Translations under genes and position numbers: made by a program
Assembly: GCF_011761185.1 (NCBI RefSeq)
Contig: NZ_JAAOYM010000003.1
Coordinates: 204,382 to 268,381, forward strand
Length of the DNA: 64,000 bases
Direction of reading: 5' to 3'
Origin: Saccharomonospora amisosensis
GTDB taxonomy: Bacteria; Actinomycetota; Actinomycetes; Mycobacteriales; Pseudonocardiaceae
Notes under the pieces: model-generated
Database searches by the model: none
The model's input: the letters and a program-made list of their open reading frames with translations, nothing else
What the model was told of the DNA's origin: nothing
Shown here: one piece after another, positions 50,187 to 58,743 of the stretch
Layout: each line of letters starts with the position of its first letter
Numbering within the stretch: position 1 is the first letter of the stretch

Positions 50187-51383
50187 ATGGACCCCGTTCG
50201 GAACCCGTTCGCCCCCGGCGCCGGTCAGCGCCCTCCCGAACTCGCAGGCCGGGAGCGTGAGTTGCAGGCCTTCGAGGTGGTGCTGGAGCGGGTCGCCCGT
50301 GGCAGGCCGGAGCGCAGCCTCGTGCTCACCGGCTTGCGCGGGGTCGGCAAGACCGTGCTGCTGGGAGAGTTGCGTTCGATGGCGGTGCGGCGCGGTTGGG
50401 GCGCGGGCAAGGTGGAGGCACGCCCCGACGCCGCGCTGCGCAGACCGTTGTCCGCCGCCCTGCACAGGGCGATCCGTGATCTCGCGGTCAAGCACCGCGC
50501 GCCCGACCGGGTGGACGAGGTGCTCGCCGTGCTCAAGGCGTTCGCGCTCAAGGCCAACCACTCCGACGCCAAACTCCGCGATCGCTGGCAACCGGGTATC
50601 GACGTTCCAGCTGCCTCCGGCCGCGCCGACTCCGGGGACATCGAGATCGACCTGGTCGAGCTGTTCACCGACGTCGCGGAGCTGGCGGCCGACGTGGGCA
50701 CGGGCGTGGCGGTGCTGATCGACGAGATCCAGGACCTGATGCCCGCCGACGTGTCGGCACTGTGCGCCGCGTGCCACGAACTGTCGCAGTCCGGCGCACC
50801 ACTCGTCGTCGTCGGGGCGGGTCTGCCACACGTACCGACCGTGCTGTCGGCGTCGAAGTCGTACTCGGAGCGGCTCTTCCGCTACACCAGGATCGACCGG
50901 CTCGACCGGGCCGACGCCGACCGTGCGGTGGTGACACCCGTCGAGCGCGAGGACGCCGAGATCAGCCCGAACGCCCTAGACGCGCTGTTCGCGGCCTCCG
51001 GCGGATATCCCTACTTCATCCAGGCGTACGGCAAGGCGGCGTGGGACGCCGCACCCTCGAACCCCATCACGGAGGACGACGTGAACCTGGCCGCGCCGGA
51101 GGCGCAGAGCGAGTTGGCTGTCGGCTTCTTCGGGGCCCGCTACGAGCGGGCGACCCCTGCCGAACGGGAGTATCTGCGCGCGATCGCCGAGTTGACCCAA
51201 GGCCGCGACGAGAGCGCGGGCACCTCCGACGTGGCGGTGTATCTCGGCCGCAAGCCGTCGTCGCTGTCACCTGCGAGGGACAGCCTGATGAAGAAGGGGC
51301 TGGTGTACTCGGCCGAGCGAGGCCACATCGCCTTCACCGTGCCCCACTTCGGCAACTACCTGCTGGGTCGATCCGACGATTGA
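50187..51383 (+). CDS. AAA-type (AAA_16/Orc-Cdc6-like) ATP-binding protein
   Basis: 398 residues. The N-terminus has the Orc-like ELAGRERELQAFEVVLERVA. Walker A is GLRGVGKT at 49-56, Walker B VAVLIDEIQDLMPADVSALC at about 170-190, a sensor-like region APLVVVGAGLPHVPTVLSAS, an arginine-rich LFRYTRIDRLDRADADRAVV, then FAASGGYPYFIQAYGKAAWD, and a C-terminal winged helix (TSDVAVYLGRKPSSLSPARD, SLMKKGLVYSAERGHIAF). The plan is that of archaeal-type ATPases with DNA-binding tail. It is sometimes tied to defence or mobile DNA, but nothing mobile adjoins it. Function unknown. A possible leaderless gene. Confidence 0.82.
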   Translation: MDPVRNPFAPGAGQRPPELAGRERELQAFEVVLERVARGRPERSLVLTGLRGVGKTVLLGELRSMAVRRGWGAGKVEARPDAALRRPLSAALHRAIRDLAVKHRAPDRVDEVLAVLKAFALKANHSDAKLRDRWQPGIDVPAASGRADSGDIEIDLVELFTDVAELAADVGTGVAVLIDEIQDLMPADVSALCAACHELSQSGAPLVVVGAGLPHVPTVLSASKSYSERLFRYTRIDRLDRADADRAVVTPVEREDAEISPNALDALFAASGGYPYFIQAYGKAAWDAAPSNPITEDDVNLAAPEAQSELAVGFFGARYERATPAEREYLRAIAELTQGRDESAGTSDVAVYLGRKPSSLSPARDSLMKKGLVYSAERGHIAFTVPHFGNYLLGRSDD

Positions 51384-51475
51384 GGTCTATTCCCATATAT
51401 AGGGCTGAACCTATAAAACGGAAGAGAGTTGCAGACACGCCAGTGGAACAACTCGGGCGCACATCTGTGATCTAG

Positions 51476-51499
51476 GTTACACTCCTCGCGGGGTGTAAC
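51476..51499 (+). terminator. Hairpin 3' of the AAA ATPase gene
   Basis: GTTACACTCC (51476-51485) and GGGGTGTAAC (51490-51499) pair over ten positions in RNA (one G-U) around a UCGC loop, 92 bases after the stop codon. A transcript end or a stabilising 3' structure is likely. Confidence 0.5.
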
Positions 51500-51531
51500 G
51501 CTGCGGAGGGCAGTGTCGATACCCCGAATGA

Positions 51532-51574
51532 CCCCGTGATGCTGGCGGACCCCCGACCTGGCAGCATCACGGGG
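51532..51574. terminator. Bidirectional terminator between AAA ATPase and AhpD-like genes
   Basis: Perfect 13-bp inverted repeat CCCCGTGATGCTG (51532-51544) / CAGCATCACGGGG (51562-51574), 17-nt loop, between two convergent genes. Confidence 0.7.
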
Positions 51575-51601
51575 CTTCCAGTTGTATGGACCCATCCCGC
51601 G

Positions 51602-52171
51602 TCAGTCGCGTCCCATCCGGTAGAACTCCGGATTCGGACGCAACGCGGTCAGGTGAGCCAGCCGGTTCGACATGGCGAACAGCGCGGTGATCGAGCCGAC
51701 GTCCCAGATCTCGTCCTCGGTCAGCCCGGCCTCGCGTGCCGCCGCCAGATGCCGTTCCCCGAACTTCGCCGAGTCGTGCGCGAGCGCGAGCGCGAGATCG
51801 ACGATCGCCCGCTGCCGCTGGTCAAGCTCCGCCTGCCACGGGTTACTCGCAACCTGGTCGGCAAGCTCGGAGTCCTTCGACCTGATCCGCAGAATCGCGC
51901 CGTGCGCGACCACGCAGTAGGTGCAGTGGTTCGCACCGGACGTCGCCACGACCACCAGTTCGCGTTCCGCCTTGCTCAGCCCGACCGAGGAGTTCATGAG
52001 CGCGTCGTGGTAGTCGAGGAACGCCCGCAACTCGTCGGGCCGACGCCCAAGCGCTCGGAAGATGTTGGGAACGAACCCAGACTTCTCCGCGATCTGCCCG
52101 ATCCGCTCGCGCAGATCCTCCGGCAACTCGTCGGGCTCCACCGTGCCGAACCTGCTCACCTGCTCGCTCAT
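51602..52171 (-). CDS. Carboxymuconolactone decarboxylase/AhpD-like peroxidase-related protein
   Basis: 189 residues from the ATG at 52171; one at 52180 is also possible. All-helical CMD fold: FVPNIFRALGRRPDELRAFL, LSKAERELVVVATSGANHCT with the redox motif in HCTYCVVAHGAIL (CxxC followed by His), and LTEDEIWDVGSITALFAMSN. This matches the alkylhydroperoxidase-related family, which reduces peroxides through the Cys pair. It lies 39 bases after the symporter gene on the same strand and is probably the last gene of that operon. Confidence 0.88.
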   Translation of the reverse strand: MSEQVSRFGTVEPDELPEDLRERIGQIAEKSGFVPNIFRALGRRPDELRAFLDYHDALMNSSVGLSKAERELVVVATSGANHCTYCVVAHGAILRIRSKDSELADQVASNPWQAELDQRQRAIVDLALALAHDSAKFGERHLAAAREAGLTEDEIWDVGSITALFAMSNRLAHLTALRPNPEFYRMGRD

Positions 52172-52210
52172 GGCTGCCACGCTAGCCCTGCCCGCCCCAC
52201 CTGTCGCCTG

Positions 52211-53857
52211 TCAATGCGGTGCCGCGATCGGGCGCAGATCCTTGTCACCGTCGTCGACGTGGTAGTCGGCCGGGTTGGTGGAGTCGATGCCGTTGAAGGC
52301 GCGAAGCCACCTGGCGAGCATGGTGACGACAACCGCGACCAGCAGGTTGGCCGCGAGCGCGACGATGCCGACGTAGATCTGCACCTGCGAGCCCGCGAAC
52401 GGCTGCCAACCGAACAGGTTGAGCTTGTCCAACGGCAGCGCCGATCCGCCGAAGTGGGCCTTGCCGGTGGCCGGATTCGGGATGCCGTACAGCAGCAACA
52501 AGCCCCAGAACATGCCAACGCACCAGCCCGCGATCAGCCCGAACCGATGGAACCATCGCGTGTACAGCGAGATCGCGACCGCGGGCAGGGTTTGCAGGAT
52601 GATGACTCCGCCGATCAGTTGCAGGTCGATGGAGAACTGCGGGTCGATGAACAGGATGAACGCGACAGCACCGAACTTCACGACCAACGAGGTGATCCTC
52701 GCCTGCCGTGCCTCCTGTGCCGGGGTGGCGGCACGGTTGAAGAACTCCCGGTAGATGTTGCGCGTCCACAGGTTCGCCGCCGCGATCGACATGATCGCCG
52801 CCGGGACGAGCGCGCCGATACCGATGGCCGCGAATGCCACGCCGGTGAACCAGGACGGGAACTGGTCGAGGAACAGCTTCGGCACGATCGTGTTGCTGTC
52901 GGCCCGTCCGGTGGCCTCGTTGGTCAGCGCCTGCGTCCCCGCCGCCACGGCGGCGAAGCCGAGCAGCGCCAGCAGTCCTAGCAGCACCGAGTACGCCGGC
53001 AACGCCGACATGTTGCGCTTGAGCACATCGCGGCTACGGGATGCCAGCACGCCCGTGGCCGCATGCGGGTACAGAAAGAGCGCGAGCGCCGAGCCCAGCG
53101 CGAGCGTGGCGTACTGCAACTGGTTGTTCGCACCCAGCACGATGCCGTCGTTGGGGGACGGTGTCTGCGCGAACTTCGCCTCGGCCGCCGAGAAGATGGT
53201 GTCCCAGCCACCGAGTTTGGCGGGTAGATACAACACGGCGACGAAGATGACCACGTAGATCAGGAAGTCCTTGACGAAGGCGATCAGCGCGGGCGCCCGC
53301 AGACCGGACTGGTAGGTGTACAGGGCGAGGATGACGAACGCGATGAGCAGCGGCAGGTGGCCGAGCAACCCACCCGCGTTGAGACCCATCGTTCTCAGCA
53401 CCGACTCCAGACCGACAAGCTGGAGCGCGATGTAGGGCATGGTCGCCACGATCCCGGTGATCGCCACGAGTGTCGCCAGCGTGGTTGAGCCGTAGCGGCC
53501 GCGCACGAAGTCGGCGGGCGTGACGTACCCGCGCGCCCGAGACACCGACCACAACCGCAGCAGCGGCAGGAACACCAGCGGGTAGGCGATGACCGAGTAG
53601 GGGAGCGCGAAGAAGCCCATCGCACCGGCGCCGAAGAGCAGCGCGGGGACCGCGACGAAGGTGTACGCGGTGTAGAGGTCTCCGCCGATCAGGAACCAGG
53701 TGATCCAGGAACCGAACCTGCGGCCACCCAGCCCCCACTCGTCGAGGTGGTCGAGCGTGTCGCCTGCCCGCCAGCGTGCCGCCAGAAACCCGAGCACGGT
53801 TACCAGCAGGAAGAACGCGGTGAAGACGACCAGTTCGGTCCATTGCACCTGGCTCAC
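52211..53857 (-). CDS. Sodium:solute symporter, monocarboxylate type (MctP-like)
   Basis: 548 residues from the GTG at 53857, which overlaps the stop of the DUF3311 gene (GTGA). About 13 membrane helices: ELVVFTAFFLLVTVLGFLAA, GSWITWFLIGGDLYTAYTFV, and the SSS-family RARGYVTPADFVRGRYGSTT. The sodium-site region LVPAAIMSIAAANLWTRNIY follows. Characterised relatives (MctP of rhizobia) take up lactate, pyruvate and acetate. A DUF3311 partner upstream is typical for this group. The frame is open upstream to 54298, but that part runs antisense through other genes. Confidence 0.9.
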   Translation of the reverse strand: MSQVQWTELVVFTAFFLLVTVLGFLAARWRAGDTLDHLDEWGLGGRRFGSWITWFLIGGDLYTAYTFVAVPALLFGAGAMGFFALPYSVIAYPLVFLPLLRLWSVSRARGYVTPADFVRGRYGSTTLATLVAITGIVATMPYIALQLVGLESVLRTMGLNAGGLLGHLPLLIAFVILALYTYQSGLRAPALIAFVKDFLIYVVIFVAVLYLPAKLGGWDTIFSAAEAKFAQTPSPNDGIVLGANNQLQYATLALGSALALFLYPHAATGVLASRSRDVLKRNMSALPAYSVLLGLLALLGFAAVAAGTQALTNEATGRADSNTIVPKLFLDQFPSWFTGVAFAAIGIGALVPAAIMSIAAANLWTRNIYREFFNRAATPAQEARQARITSLVVKFGAVAFILFIDPQFSIDLQLIGGVIILQTLPAVAISLYTRWFHRFGLIAGWCVGMFWGLLLLYGIPNPATGKAHFGGSALPLDKLNLFGWQPFAGSQVQIYVGIVALAANLLVAVVVTMLARWLRAFNGIDSTNPADYHVDDGDKDLRPIAAPH

Positions 53858-54081
53858 CGGTCGCCTCCTCTGCCTCGGGTGGCGAGGTAGACGATCGAGG
53901 TGCACAGCACCCCGACGGCGATGCCGACGAACTGGAACCAGTAGAAGAACGGCATCCCGAACAACTCGGGGGTCTCCCGGTTGAACAGCGGAGTGAACAG
54001 GACCCAGAACGGGATGAGCAGCAGCAAATTCCAGGGGCTGAACCGCAACCCCGAACCCTTGCCAACCCTGTGCGCCGACAT
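53854..54081 (-). CDS. DUF3311 small membrane partner of the symporter
   Basis: 75 residues from the ATG at 54081 with GGGAGG upstream. Two membrane helices (LLLLIPFWVLFTPLFN; FYWFQFVGIAVGVLCTSIVY) in the usual DUF3311 spacing. Encoded directly before, and overlapping, the symporter gene. Likely an accessory subunit for that transporter. Confidence 0.88.
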   Translation of the reverse strand: MSAHRVGKGSGLRFSPWNLLLLIPFWVLFTPLFNRETPELFGMPFFYWFQFVGIAVGVLCTSIVYLATRGRGGDR

Positions 54082-54167
54082 GCGCCTGGCCTCCCTTCCG
54101 CGTAACGACGATGTCACGCGGCGTTGACCTTAAGTGTTCGGCGGGTCGCTCGGTAGGGTCATGCGCG

Positions 54168-55037
54168 ATGTCGAGATACGGGCTAGTGCTTACCGCGGCC
54201 ACGATGGTGGCCGCCATGACGCTGACGGCATGCGCCAGCGAGGTCACGGGCACGCCGGCTGCCGGTGCGAACACCGAGGCCGCGGCCACAACCACCACCG
54301 AACCCGCGGCGAGCGGCCCACCCGATCAGCAGATCGCCCAGCGTGGCGAGTGTGTCGCGGGCAACGATCCGGCTCCGGTGGACTGCGCGAAGCCACACAC
54401 GGTCGAGATCACGGTGGCGGGCACGTTCGGCGGCGCCATGCCGGACGAGCCTCCCAGCCGTGACGCCGTATTCGAAGCGGTCTTCCCCACCTGCCGTGCC
54501 GAGGCCGCCAAGTACCTCGGTGACGAGCGCTACGACATGACTACGTTGGCGGCCTGGCTGCTGTGGGCGGGCACGGACGACTGGCGAGAAGGCGCCCGCT
54601 GGTACCGCTGTGGGGTCGCGCGGCTCGGTCCGGACGGCCGGGCCGTTTCGCACACCGGGTCGATGAAGGACGCCCTCGCAGGCAACGGCAGCAACAAGTT
54701 CCGGCTCTGCACGAAGGAACCGCCGTCTCAGCCGCTGCCCGCCCCGGTGGCGTGCGACCAACCACATCGCAGCGAAGCCGTCGCGGTCATCCCGATGGGA
54801 GATCCGAGACAACCGCTGCCCGCTGACGAGAAGTTCGACCGCACCGCGCGTGCGGAGTGCGGTGACGCGCTGCGCCGCTATCTCGGCGCCGCGCGCGACG
54901 ACGTCACCGTCGCGTGGCATCGCCCCGACAAGCTGAACTGGCGCCATGGTTTCAACAACCTGACCTGCTACGCGGAAACGAAACAGCCCGTAACCGCCAC
55001 ACTGCGAGGCATCGGCACGGCGCCGCTGCCGAGCTGA
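54168..55037 (+). CDS. Septum-formation family lipoprotein
   Basis: 289 residues from the ATG at 54168. The lipoprotein signal is YGLVLTAATMVAAMTLTAC (lipobox TLTAC), followed by a Thr/Ala-rich linker. It has two similar Cys-containing modules: IAQRGECVAGNDPAPVDCAK then PHTVEITVAGTF, and SNKFRLCTKEPPSQPLPAPV then CDQPHRSEAVAVIPMGD. This repeated C...P(V)CxxPH pattern is that of the actinobacterial septum-formation domain. It should sit outside the membrane, perhaps at the division site; its exact role is unproved. Divergent from the symporter operon. Confidence 0.85.
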   Translation: MSRYGLVLTAATMVAAMTLTACASEVTGTPAAGANTEAAATTTTEPAASGPPDQQIAQRGECVAGNDPAPVDCAKPHTVEITVAGTFGGAMPDEPPSRDAVFEAVFPTCRAEAAKYLGDERYDMTTLAAWLLWAGTDDWREGARWYRCGVARLGPDGRAVSHTGSMKDALAGNGSNKFRLCTKEPPSQPLPAPVACDQPHRSEAVAVIPMGDPRQPLPADEKFDRTARAECGDALRRYLGAARDDVTVAWHRPDKLNWRHGFNNLTCYAETKQPVTATLRGIGTAPLPS

Positions 55038-55115
55038 CCCCGGGGTCAGGGTTGTCCGGCGAGTCAGGTATCGGTTCAATGTGGCCGGACAACGCAACCG
55101 AGGGGCACAGACCAC

Positions 55116-56714
55116 ATGAGGAAACTTCGCCTGTCCGCGCTGGTTCCCGCGCTGGTGGGGACACTCCTGATCCCGGTACAGACCACCGCGCAGGCAGCAC
55201 AAACGTCCAATTCGGACAAAATCCCCGATCGGTACACCGGGCAGGTGCTCAACTGGCACCGCTGCGAGGCCGACGAACTCCCTTCCACCCCGCCCGAGGG
55301 CGCCGAGGACATCGAGTGCGCCACCTTCCGCACACCGAGGGACTGGGAACAACCGGGACACGGCGAGGACCTGACGATCGCGGTCAGCAGGCTGAAAGCC
55401 ACCGGCGGCGAGGCGACCGCGAGCGTGCTGACCAACCCCGGAGGCCCCGGAGCGCCGGGGCGGGCATTCCCTGCCCGGCTGCGCGACCAGGACCGGGTAC
55501 GGCGGCAGCAGGAGATCATCGGCTTCGACCCCAGGGGCACGGGCAAGAGCACCAACATCACGTGTGGCGGCGCGATCGGCACGGGTGGCTCACTTGATCC
55601 TCGGGACCGGGACAGGAAGAACCTGAATCTGATCCTGGACGCCACCGAGTACGCCGCGGACTCCTGCCAGTTCAAGTCGGGAGAGCTGGGCCCGCTCATC
55701 AACACCTTCCAGACCGTCCACGACATCGACCTGCTCAGGACCTTGCTCGGCCGCGACAAGATCAACTGGGTCGGCTATTCGGCGGGCACCTGGCTCGGCG
55801 CGCACTACGCGCAGCAGTTCCCCGAGCACACCGGCCGGTTCGTGCTGGACTCCGCGACCGAGTTCACCACCACCTGGCAGCGCTCGTTCGACTGGCAACC
55901 GCTCGGGTTCGAGCGCAGGTGGCGACAGGACTTCCTGCCGTGGCTGGCGCGGTACGACTCGCTTTACCACTTCGGCACCACCGCCGAGCGGGCCAGGCAG
56001 ACCTACGAACAGGTGCGGGCAAGCCTCGCCACACAACCCATCGAACTCGACGGGCAGCACGTCGGCCCCAACGAGTTCGACAGCGCAATCGGAATGAACC
56101 TGTACAGCAAGCGTTCCTTCCCCGGACTCGCCGAGTTCCTGGTGAGCGTGCGCACGCTGGCCACACCTGACAAGTCGGCGAACGAGCAGGCTTCCGCACT
56201 GCGACGCCTGCAGGCACGGCTGAGCGAGGCCAAGGCCATCGGGCCACAGCCGCTGGTGGTGCCGGTGGAGTACGACGACGCGTACGACGCCAGCTTCTGG
56301 ACCATTCCGTGCAACGAGGGCCCGTGGTTCGGCGGAAGGGGCACCGCCATCTGGCAGTCGGAGCGACTCGGAAGGCAGTACCCGCTGCTTGGCTGGGGCT
56401 GGCTGGTGCAGCCGTGCATCTTCTGGAAGACCAAGCCGAGGGACCTCCCGGTGCTCGACGGGCAGGGTGTTCCGCCGGTGTTGATCGTGCAGTCCGAACA
56501 CGACCCCGCCACTCCGATCGAAGGAGCGAGGCGGGCACACCGGGCGTTCGAGGGCTCGCGGATGCTGACGATCACCGACGAGGGCGACCACGGTATCTAC
56601 GCGGGCGGCAACTCGTGTGCCGACGACGTCGTGGAGGACTTCCTCGTCGACGGCATCGTGCCGAGCGACCGCACGTGCCCCGGACAGCCGCTGCCGGTTC
56701 CCGAAGGCGGCTGA
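55116..56714 (+). CDS. Secreted alpha/beta hydrolase, tripeptidyl aminopeptidase type (S33)
   Basis: 532 residues. Signal peptide LSALVPALVGTLLIPVQTTA then QAA. Catalytic domain with VLTNPGGPGAPGRAFPARL (oxyanion region) and IIGFDPRGTGKSTNI. The nucleophile Ser222 is in VGYSAGTWLGAHYA, Asp in VLIVQSEHDPATPIEGARRA, His in ITDEGDHGIYAGGNSCADDV. The C-terminal part is the TAP-like domain. Related Streptomyces enzymes release N-terminal tripeptides from secreted proteins. Four Cys suggest disulphides. Single-gene unit ended by a terminator. Confidence 0.92.
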   Translation: MRKLRLSALVPALVGTLLIPVQTTAQAAQTSNSDKIPDRYTGQVLNWHRCEADELPSTPPEGAEDIECATFRTPRDWEQPGHGEDLTIAVSRLKATGGEATASVLTNPGGPGAPGRAFPARLRDQDRVRRQQEIIGFDPRGTGKSTNITCGGAIGTGGSLDPRDRDRKNLNLILDATEYAADSCQFKSGELGPLINTFQTVHDIDLLRTLLGRDKINWVGYSAGTWLGAHYAQQFPEHTGRFVLDSATEFTTTWQRSFDWQPLGFERRWRQDFLPWLARYDSLYHFGTTAERARQTYEQVRASLATQPIELDGQHVGPNEFDSAIGMNLYSKRSFPGLAEFLVSVRTLATPDKSANEQASALRRLQARLSEAKAIGPQPLVVPVEYDDAYDASFWTIPCNEGPWFGGRGTAIWQSERLGRQYPLLGWGWLVQPCIFWKTKPRDLPVLDGQGVPPVLIVQSEHDPATPIEGARRAHRAFEGSRMLTITDEGDHGIYAGGNSCADDVVEDFLVDGIVPSDRTCPGQPLPVPEGG

Positions 56715-56896
56715 CCAACCCAAAGGTGGCTCGCGGAACCATCCCTGCGGTGGTTCCGCGAGTCGTCGGAGTCGTTGTCGGAGTCGTTGTCGGAGCCGGA
56801 ATCGTTGTCGGAGCCGGAATCGAACGCCCCGCTGAGCACGGCGAAACACAAGGCGCCGAGCGCGACCACGAGCATCGCCAAACCTGCCGAAACCAT
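56597..56896 (-). CDS. Possible small membrane protein with acidic Ser-Asp-Asn repeats
   Basis: 99 residues from the ATG at 56896, which has GGGAGGTAGCC just upstream, one of the better ribosome sites in the area. A membrane helix (MVSAGLAMLVVALGALCFAV) is followed by a run of SDND/SGSDND repeats from tandem DNA repeats at about 56760-56825. The rest then runs through the peptidase terminator and 118 bases antisense into the peptidase gene. The last part is unlikely to be selected, so the natural stop may be lost or the frame may be chance. Low confidence. Confidence 0.35.
   Translation of the reverse strand: MVSAGLAMLVVALGALCFAVLSGAFDSGSDNDSGSDNDSDNDSDDSRNHRRDGSASHLWVGQPPSGTGSGCPGHVRSLGTMPSTRKSSTTSSAHELPPA
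56730..56762 (+). terminator. Terminator of the secreted peptidase gene
   Basis: Perfect 12-bp stem CTCGCGGAACCA (56730-56741) / TGGTTCCGCGAG (56751-56762), 9-nt loop, 15 bases after the stop. Confidence 0.75.
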
Positions 56897-57010
56897 GGCT
56901 ACCTCCCTCACGCTCGGTCGTTTCGGATGGACTCCATCGAAGTTCTGACGCGGGGAGTCGGTCAGGCGTTTCGCGTTTCAGTCACACCCCGATCACGATC
57001 CGTACCGTCC

Positions 57011-57042
57011 ACAGCCTGTGCACAGAGTTGTCCACAGGCTGT
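57011..57042 (+). promoter_or_regulatory. Inverted repeat upstream of the XRE regulator
   Basis: ACAGCCTGTG (57011-57020) and CACAGGCTGT (57033-57042) are perfect 10-bp arms around 12 bases, ending 19 bases before the -10 hexamer TACTAT (57062-57067). It contains TTGTCCACA, identical to a strong actinobacterial DnaA box. More likely an operator for the adjoining regulator. Confidence 0.5.
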
Positions 57043-57073
57043 GTGTAACTGGTTCGGGTACTACTATCGACCC

Positions 57074-57361
57074 GTGGTCCGAGTGCCCCTCACGAAATCC
57101 CAGCGCGCCCGCGGCGAACGACTCGGTTCACTGCTACGAGATGCACGAGGCAGCCGCAGTATGGTGCAGATCGCGGCGGAAGCAGGGATCTCTGTCGAGA
57201 CCCTTCGCAAGATCGAGACCGGCCGCATCCCCACCCCCGCGTTCTTCACCGTGGTGGCCGTGGCCGACGCGGTCGGCGTCTCGCTCGACTCGTTGCGCGA
57301 CGCGGTCACTGCCGAAACATCCACAGCGACATCCACAGCGACGTTGCCGAACGTCTCCTGA
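57074..57361 (+). CDS. XRE-family helix-turn-helix regulator (leaderless)
   Basis: 95 residues from the GTG at 57074, giving VVRVPLTKSQRARGERLGSL, then LLRDARGSRSMVQIAAEAGI and SVETLRKIETGRIPTPAFFT, a complete Cro/C1-type helix-turn-helix with the recognition helix SVETLRKIETG. The -10 hexamer TACTAT ends 6 bases before the GTG, so the transcript should begin at the start codon. Much longer in-frame readings upstream are rejected. An inverted repeat upstream may serve autoregulation. Confidence 0.82.
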   Translation: MVRVPLTKSQRARGERLGSLLRDARGSRSMVQIAAEAGISVETLRKIETGRIPTPAFFTVVAVADAVGVSLDSLRDAVTAETSTATSTATLPNVS

Positions 57362-57431
57362 CGCACACCGGGAACGCCCTGGGAAATCTCGTCCTTTCGC
57401 TCGATCCGGTGAACGATTAACCTTTCCTGCC

Positions 57432-58721
57432 ATGGCGAATGAGGTCCGTCACAGTGAGGTGACAGACAACGTCCCGGTCGGTTGGCGAGCACGCTTGCGT
57501 CAGATCGGCCCAGGAATGATGGCCGCCGCGACCGGAGTGGGGGCCGGTGACCTGGTCGCCACGATGGTCGCCGGGTCGAAGTTCGGCTATACCTTGCTGT
57601 GGGCGGTGATCGTCGGCACCGTCTTCAAGATCGCGCTCGCCGAGGCCGTCGGCCGCTGGCACCTGACCTCCGGACAGACGCTGCTGGCGGGATGGCGCGA
57701 CCTCGGCAAGTGGGTGCTCGTGTACTTCGGCGCCTACGCCGTGGTGTGGGGGTTCGTCTACGGTGCCACGGCGATGTCGGCATCCGGCCTGCCGTTGAAC
57801 GCGCTGTTCCCGTGGCTTTCGCTGCGCTACTGGGCGATCGCGTGTGGGCTGCTTGGCTTCCTGCTCGTGTGGTTCGGCCGGTACCGGTTGATCGAAAAGG
57901 TCATGACAGCCTTCGTCGGCATCATGTTCGTCACCGTCGTCGGCACGGCGATTCTCGTGACGCCGAACCTGCTTGACGCGGTGAACGGGTTCGTGCCGAG
58001 GCTGCCGAGCGGCTCGCTCGTCTACGTACTCGGCCTTATCGGCGGTGTCGGCGGCACCATCACAATGGCCGCCTACGGCTACTGGACGATGGCCAAGGGT
58101 TGGCGGTCCTCCCGCTGGCTTTCGATGATGCGGCTGGACAACACCACCGGATACGTCACCACTGGCATCTTCGTCGTCGCCATGCTCATCGTCGGCTCGG
58201 AACTGCTGCTGAACACCGACATCGTTTCCGGAGATGAAGGCCTGCTCCTGCTCGGTGACACGTTGGCCGCCGACTACGGACAGTGGGCCCGCATCCCGTT
58301 CCTCATCGGCTTCTTCGCCGTCTCGTTCAGCTCGCTCGTCGGCGTGTGGAACGGCGTGAGTCTGCTGTTCGCCGACTGGTGGCGCACCTGGCGAATCCCC
58401 GCAGGCGTCGAGGACACCGGCGAGGACTACGAAAGCAAGGCAGGCGTGCGCAGCACGCCCTTCCGCGGCTACGTGCTGTGGTTGACGTTCCCGCCGATGG
58501 CACTGCTGTTCCTCGACAAGCCGTTCCAGCTCACCATCACATATGGCGTACTCGGTGCGCTTTTCATGCCGTTCCTCGCCGCGACGCTGTTGATCATGCT
58601 CAACTCCGGTCGCGTACCGAGCGAGGGCCGCTCCCGCTGGCTGTCCAACGGCCTGCTCACGCTGTGCCTCGCGCTGTTCACCTACCTCGCGATCGACGAG
58701 ATCATCGGGTTCTTCGGCTGA
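57432..58721 (+). CDS. Nramp-family-like divalent metal transporter
   Basis: 429 residues from the ATG at 57432, with about 11 membrane helices. It opens IGPGMMAAATGVGAGDLVAT and has LIGGVGGTITMAAYGYWTMA and PFLIGFFAVSFSSLVGVWNG. The general Nramp plan is clear. However, the metal-binding DPGN of helix 1 reads GAGD (residues 37-40), and the helix-6 MPH motif is not visible (MAAYGYW). Nramp relatives lacking these motifs transport Mg or other cations or are uncharacterised, so calling it MntH would be unsafe. It follows the XRE gene by 70 bases. Confidence 0.82.
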   Translation: MANEVRHSEVTDNVPVGWRARLRQIGPGMMAAATGVGAGDLVATMVAGSKFGYTLLWAVIVGTVFKIALAEAVGRWHLTSGQTLLAGWRDLGKWVLVYFGAYAVVWGFVYGATAMSASGLPLNALFPWLSLRYWAIACGLLGFLLVWFGRYRLIEKVMTAFVGIMFVTVVGTAILVTPNLLDAVNGFVPRLPSGSLVYVLGLIGGVGGTITMAAYGYWTMAKGWRSSRWLSMMRLDNTTGYVTTGIFVVAMLIVGSELLLNTDIVSGDEGLLLLGDTLAADYGQWARIPFLIGFFAVSFSSLVGVWNGVSLLFADWWRTWRIPAGVEDTGEDYESKAGVRSTPFRGYVLWLTFPPMALLFLDKPFQLTITYGVLGALFMPFLAATLLIMLNSGRVPSEGRSRWLSNGLLTLCLALFTYLAIDEIIGFFG

Positions 58722-58743
58722 TTCGGGCTACCGCGCGGGGACA

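Noticed and set aside
57028..57036. TTGTCCACA as part of a replication origin
   Set aside because: A single DnaA-box word inside an inverted repeat, with no box cluster, AT-rich region or dnaA/dnaN nearby.
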